17,387 nt of DNA from JAFNAG01 sp964353465 (GTDB lineage: Bacteria > Acidobacteriota > UBA6911). Every line of letters begins with the position of its first letter. The stretch's first letter is position 1. Shown here piece by piece: positions 14,952 to 17,387 of the stretch. Position numbers and translations under genes: made by a program. The stretch lies in assembly GCA_964353465.1 (NCBI GenBank), contig CAYGWQ010000092.1, positions 1 to 17,387 on the forward strand, in the 5' to 3' direction. The notes below the pieces were generated by a model, which was given only the letters and a program-made list of their open reading frames with translations, searched no databases and was not told the origin of the DNA.

Positions 14952-15794
14952 ATGCGAATCATGAATGAAATCAGGCGACGGCCAGGCATTCTGGTTTTGC
15001 ACAAGATGCTGGACATATTGGAAACCATTCGCGAGGGACGCTCCGGCGTAGCCTTGGCTGATCTGTCCCGCGCCCTGAACCTGCCGAAACCGACCGCGTA
15101 CCGAATTGTGGCGACCCTGGAATCCCGCGGGTATCTGGCGCGCAATCCGGCGGGACATTTCCAAATGACCCGGAAGTTTTTCGACCTGCAGCTGGACGTT
15201 TCCGAAGAACAGTCGCTGTTGCGGGAGGCGCGGCCGGTCATGGAACGTCTCGTCGAATCGTGCCGGGAAACAGTGAACCTAGGGATCCTCGATGCCGGCG
15301 AGGTCGTGGTTATCAGCACCGTAGAGAGTCCCCAGTCCATCCGCATGTCCTCCAAAGTGGGGAACCGGCGGTACCTGCATTCTACGGCGCTCGGGAAGGT
15401 ATTGCTGAGCGGCCTTACGGAAAAGGAGGTGCCGCGTCTTATCCGCCTCCAGGGGCTCCCCAAACTGACGCCGCGCACCATTGTCAGCCGGCAGGCACTG
15501 GCTGCCGAACTGGACCGGGTGCGGAAGCAGGGCTACGCCTTGGACAATGAGGAAAACGAACCGGACGGGCGCTGCCTGGGGGCGCCGATCGTCGGTCCGG
15601 GAGGCCGGATCGTGGCAGCCTTGAGCATCTCCGCGCCGGTCTTCCGCATGGACATGGGGCGAGCCCGAACCATGGCGAGTGAACTGACCGGCGCATGCAG
15701 AGCCATTTCACGCGCGCTAGCCGCACATCCCCAGCGCTCCCAACCCGTATGTGCGCGAAAACGGAGGAAAGAACATGAGCAGGATTCTGGATGA
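14952..15794 (+). CDS. IclR-family transcriptional regulator (KdgR-like)
   Basis: A 280-residue protein. Residues 12-75 form the winged helix-turn-helix (L-D-I-L-E-T-I, A-L-A-D-L-S-R-A-L-N-L-P-K-P-T-A-Y-R-I-V-A-T-L, then G-Y-L-A-R-N). Residues 85-255 form the IclR effector domain, with G-K-V-L-L-S-G-L, G-Y-A-L-D-N-E-E-N-E-P-D-G-R-C-L-G-A-P-I and A-L-S-I-S-A-P. The tail is basic (A-R-K-R-R-K). In Gammaproteobacteria an IclR protein (KdgR) represses pectin genes and responds to KDG; by position in the operon this one probably does the same, but the effector is inferred. It starts 17 bases after the hydrolase gene and lacks a clear ribosome-binding site, so it may rely on coupling. Its last 20 bases overlap kduD. 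Confidence 0.92.
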   Translation: MRIMNEIRRRPGILVLHKMLDILETIREGRSGVALADLSRALNLPKPTAYRIVATLESRGYLARNPAGHFQMTRKFFDLQLDVSEEQSLLREARPVMERLVESCRETVNLGILDAGEVVVISTVESPQSIRMSSKVGNRRYLHSTALGKVLLSGLTEKEVPRLIRLQGLPKLTPRTIVSRQALAAELDRVRKQGYALDNEENEPDGRCLGAPIVGPGGRIVAALSISAPVFRMDMGRARTMASELTGACRAISRALAAHPQRSQPVCARKRRKEHEQDSG

Positions 15795-16539
15795 ATTCCA
15801 ACTGGATGGAAAAGCCGCACTGGTGACCGGAGCTTCCCGCGGCCTGGGACAGGCCATGGCGCTGGCTCTTGCTGATGCGGGAGCCAATGTGGCCGCAGTC
15901 GACATCGGTGCCTGCGCCGAGACTCAGGAGTGCATCGAAAAACTGGGCCGGAAGTGTGCGGCGTTTCAGACCGATATTGCCGCGCCGGGCGCCGCGCAAA
16001 TGCTCGTCGAGAAAACGACGGCGACATTCGGCAGACTCGATATTCTTGTCAACAACGCCGGAATCATCCGCCGCGCTCCTTTCCTCGAGTTCGCCGAGAA
16101 GGACTGGGATGATGTGATGAACGTCAACATCCGCGCCCTATTTCTCCTCAGCCAGGCGGCCGCCCGTGTCATGGTCAAGCAGGGGCGGGGCAAGATCATC
16201 AACATTGCCTCCCTGCTGTCGTTCCAGGGCGGGATCCGTGTCCCCTCGTACACCGCTTCCAAGAGCGCGGTCATGGGACTCACGCGGTTGCTGGCCTGCG
16301 AGCTGGGCCCGCTCGGGATCAATACGAACGCGATTGCGCCGGGCTATATGGCAACCGACAACACCAAGGCGCTGCGCGAGGATCCGGAACGGAACAAGGC
16401 GATCCTGGAGCGCATTCCGATGGGACGCTGGGGCCAGCCCGAGGATCTGCGGGGCGTTGTGGTGTTTCTGGCCTCGGCGGCCTCCGATTATATTAACGGG
16501 TACACGGTCGCCGTGGACGGCGGCTGGCTGGCACGATGA
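15775..16539 (+). CDS. kduD: 2-dehydro-3-deoxy-D-gluconate 5-dehydrogenase (KduD, short-chain dehydrogenase)
   Basis: A 254-residue classical SDR. A GTG at 15751 would add eight residues, but GGAGG six to nine bases before ATG 15775 and the usual family start favour ATG. Visible motifs are T-G-A-S-R-G-L-G (18-25, cofactor loop), N-N-A-G (93-96), S146, Y159 and K163 (catalytic triad in S-Y-T-A-S-K), and P-G-Y-M-A-T-D-N-T (189-197), a strong KduD mark, with an end of D-G-G-W-L-A-R. It reduces 2,5-diketo-3-deoxygluconate (DKII) to 2-keto-3-deoxygluconate with NAD(P)H. It overlaps the regulator gene by 20 bases and is followed by eda after nine bases. Other SDRs such as gluconate 5-dehydrogenase are close in sequence, but the neighbours point to KduD. 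Confidence 0.94.
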   Translation: MSRILDEFQLDGKAALVTGASRGLGQAMALALADAGANVAAVDIGACAETQECIEKLGRKCAAFQTDIAAPGAAQMLVEKTTATFGRLDILVNNAGIIRRAPFLEFAEKDWDDVMNVNIRALFLLSQAAARVMVKQGRGKIINIASLLSFQGGIRVPSYTASKSAVMGLTRLLACELGPLGINTNAIAPGYMATDNTKALREDPERNKAILERIPMGRWGQPEDLRGVVVFLASAASDYINGYTVAVDGGWLAR

Positions 16540-16548
16540 GGGCCTGAC

Positions 16549-17205
16549 ATGAGCGAATCCCCCATGAGCGTCCTGGAGCGCATTGCACGCAAGCGGATTG
16601 TCCCGGTGGTTGCGCTGGACCACGAGGAACTGGCTGAGCAGCTGGCGGAAACCCTGCTCAAGGCCGGCCTGGACATAATGGAAATCACTTTCCGGACCGC
16701 AGCGGCGGCGCCTGCCATCCGGCGGATCGCTGCACGCTACCCGGAAATGCTGCTGGGCGCCGGCACCCTGCTGGAGCCTGATCAGGTGCAGAAAGCGGCG
16801 GCGGCCGGAGCGCGATTTGCCGTGGCCCCGGGGCTGAACGAGCGTGTGTTGGAAGCCGCCCGGCGGGCCGGCATCGAGATGATGCCAGGAGTCATGACGC
16901 CCACGGAGGTGGAGAAGGCCCTGGCTCTCGAGTGCCGTACGCTCAAATTCTTTCCCGCGGAACAGGCCGGCGGGGTGGCGATGCTCAAGGCGCTGGAAGG
17001 CCCGTATGGCCACACGGGCGTGCGATTTGTCCCCACCGGCGGCATCAACCGGAGCAACGTGCTCCAGTACCTCGAGCGCCCGTCCGTGGTCGCGATCGGC
17101 GGTTCCTGGATGGTGGAGAAAAAACTGATCGCCGCTCAGGACTGGCTGCAGATTGAGCAATTGACCCGCGACGCCGTAACCGCAGCGCGCCCGCCGGAAA
17201 GGTAA
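16549..17205 (+). CDS. eda: 2-keto-3-deoxy-6-phosphogluconate (KDPG) aldolase
   Basis: The 218-residue product is a class I aldolase of the KDPG/KHG family at normal length (about 210-215). The active-site set is at the usual places: E45 (M-E-I-T-F-R-T), R49 and the Schiff-base lysine K133 (L-K-F-F-P-A-E). Supporting motifs are G-A-G-T-L-L (70-75), P-G-L-N (94-97), P-G-V-M-T-P-T-E (113-120) and P-T-G-G-I-N (162-167). It splits KDPG into pyruvate and glyceraldehyde 3-phosphate, ending the pathway of this locus. The start is ATG 16549, nine bases after kduD; a second ATG five codons on (16564) is possible. KDG kinase, which should make its substrate, is not in the window. KHG aldolase activity on 4-hydroxy-2-oxoglutarate is a common side activity in this family. 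Confidence 0.95.
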   Translation: MSESPMSVLERIARKRIVPVVALDHEELAEQLAETLLKAGLDIMEITFRTAAAAPAIRRIAARYPEMLLGAGTLLEPDQVQKAAAAGARFAVAPGLNERVLEAARRAGIEMMPGVMTPTEVEKALALECRTLKFFPAEQAGGVAMLKALEGPYGHTGVRFVPTGGINRSNVLQYLERPSVVAIGGSWMVEKKLIAAQDWLQIEQLTRDAVTAARPPER

Positions 17206-17387
17206 ACTCCGGCCCTCGGCAATTGCCCCGCACGCGAATCCTGCTCCCCTGGACCCATATTCCCCCGCAAGACGCGACGCGTTCTTCCCATCGGACGGTT
17301 CCAAATAAATCGAGCCAGTTAGTTTCTGTCGTGAAACTCCCTTTTGGGGCGGACTCGTCCGTCAACCAGAGCGATCATGTGCGGGCG
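17206..17387. other. Intergenic tail after eda, possibly reaching a new gene start at the window edge
   Basis: Nothing recognisable lies between the eda stop and 17376. The last eleven bases read ATG-TGC-GGG-CG, which would start a protein Met-Cys-Gly-Arg. That beginning is typical of SRAP/HMCES (YedK) proteins, whose Cys2 is catalytic. Only four codons are visible and the ribosome-binding site is weak, so this is a hint and no more. Confidence 0.2.

Noticed and set aside
16138..17304. Long minus-strand frame of 388 codons opposite kduD and eda
   Set aside because: It is antisense to two well-identified enzymes, His/Arg/Gly-rich and without family motifs; long antisense frames are common in GC-rich DNA.

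Overview
The window looks like chromosomal DNA from a GC-rich environmental Gram-negative bacterium. The best guess is Acidobacteriota (Solibacter- or Vicinamibacter-like) or a similar soil or sediment lineage. This rests on gene content only: a CRTAC1-type FG-GAP protein with an ASPIC/UnbV tail, YVTN and PD40 beta-propellers fused to c-type heme motifs, a possible VWFA-type remnant, a BamD lipoprotein and a full uronate catabolic cluster. No rRNA, tRNA, CRISPR array or transposase gene was seen, so the taxonomic call is inference.

Left block (1-5414, minus strand): three exported proteins in one tight operon. Transcription order is a seven-repeat FG-GAP/ASPIC protein, then a PD40 propeller with a hydrazine-synthase-alpha-like C-terminus and one CxxCH (ATGA overlap with the gene before), then a YVTN propeller fused to a cytochrome c peroxidase-like and multiheme cytochrome region. 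The last gene carries an in-frame TGA directly in front of its second heme motif. The same frame then stays open for about 193 codons to the window edge, adding two more CxxCH motifs.

Middle block (5433-11222): housekeeping and degraded material. It holds a 3' remnant of a DAHP synthase gene, several palindromic repeats, a BamD-like outer-membrane assembly lipoprotein, a PD40/TolB-like exported propeller coupled to a small ORF resembling the tail of a VWFA-related protein, and a DadA/PuuB-type FAD oxidoreductase. The spaces between genes contain a perfect 33-bp inverted repeat, an 11-bp inverted repeat with a related CCTGWCAC core, and three imperfect palindromes built from CTCTGCG/CTTTGCG/CTTTGTGG-type units.

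Right block (11223-17205, plus strand): a pectin/uronate degradation locus. uxaE (tagaturonate 3-epimerase) stands alone behind its own AT-rich promoter. After a 342-bp gap with a TGTGATA/TTTCACA operator candidate come kduI, an exported GH88/GH105-type unsaturated glucuronyl/galacturonyl hydrolase, an IclR-family regulator, kduD and eda in one close-packed operon. Together they release 4,5-unsaturated uronate from pectic oligosaccharides, isomerise the product (KduI), reduce it to 2-keto-3-deoxygluconate (KduD) and split KDPG (Eda). The KDG kinase, the transporter and the UxaC/UxuA/UxuB partners of UxaE are not in this window.
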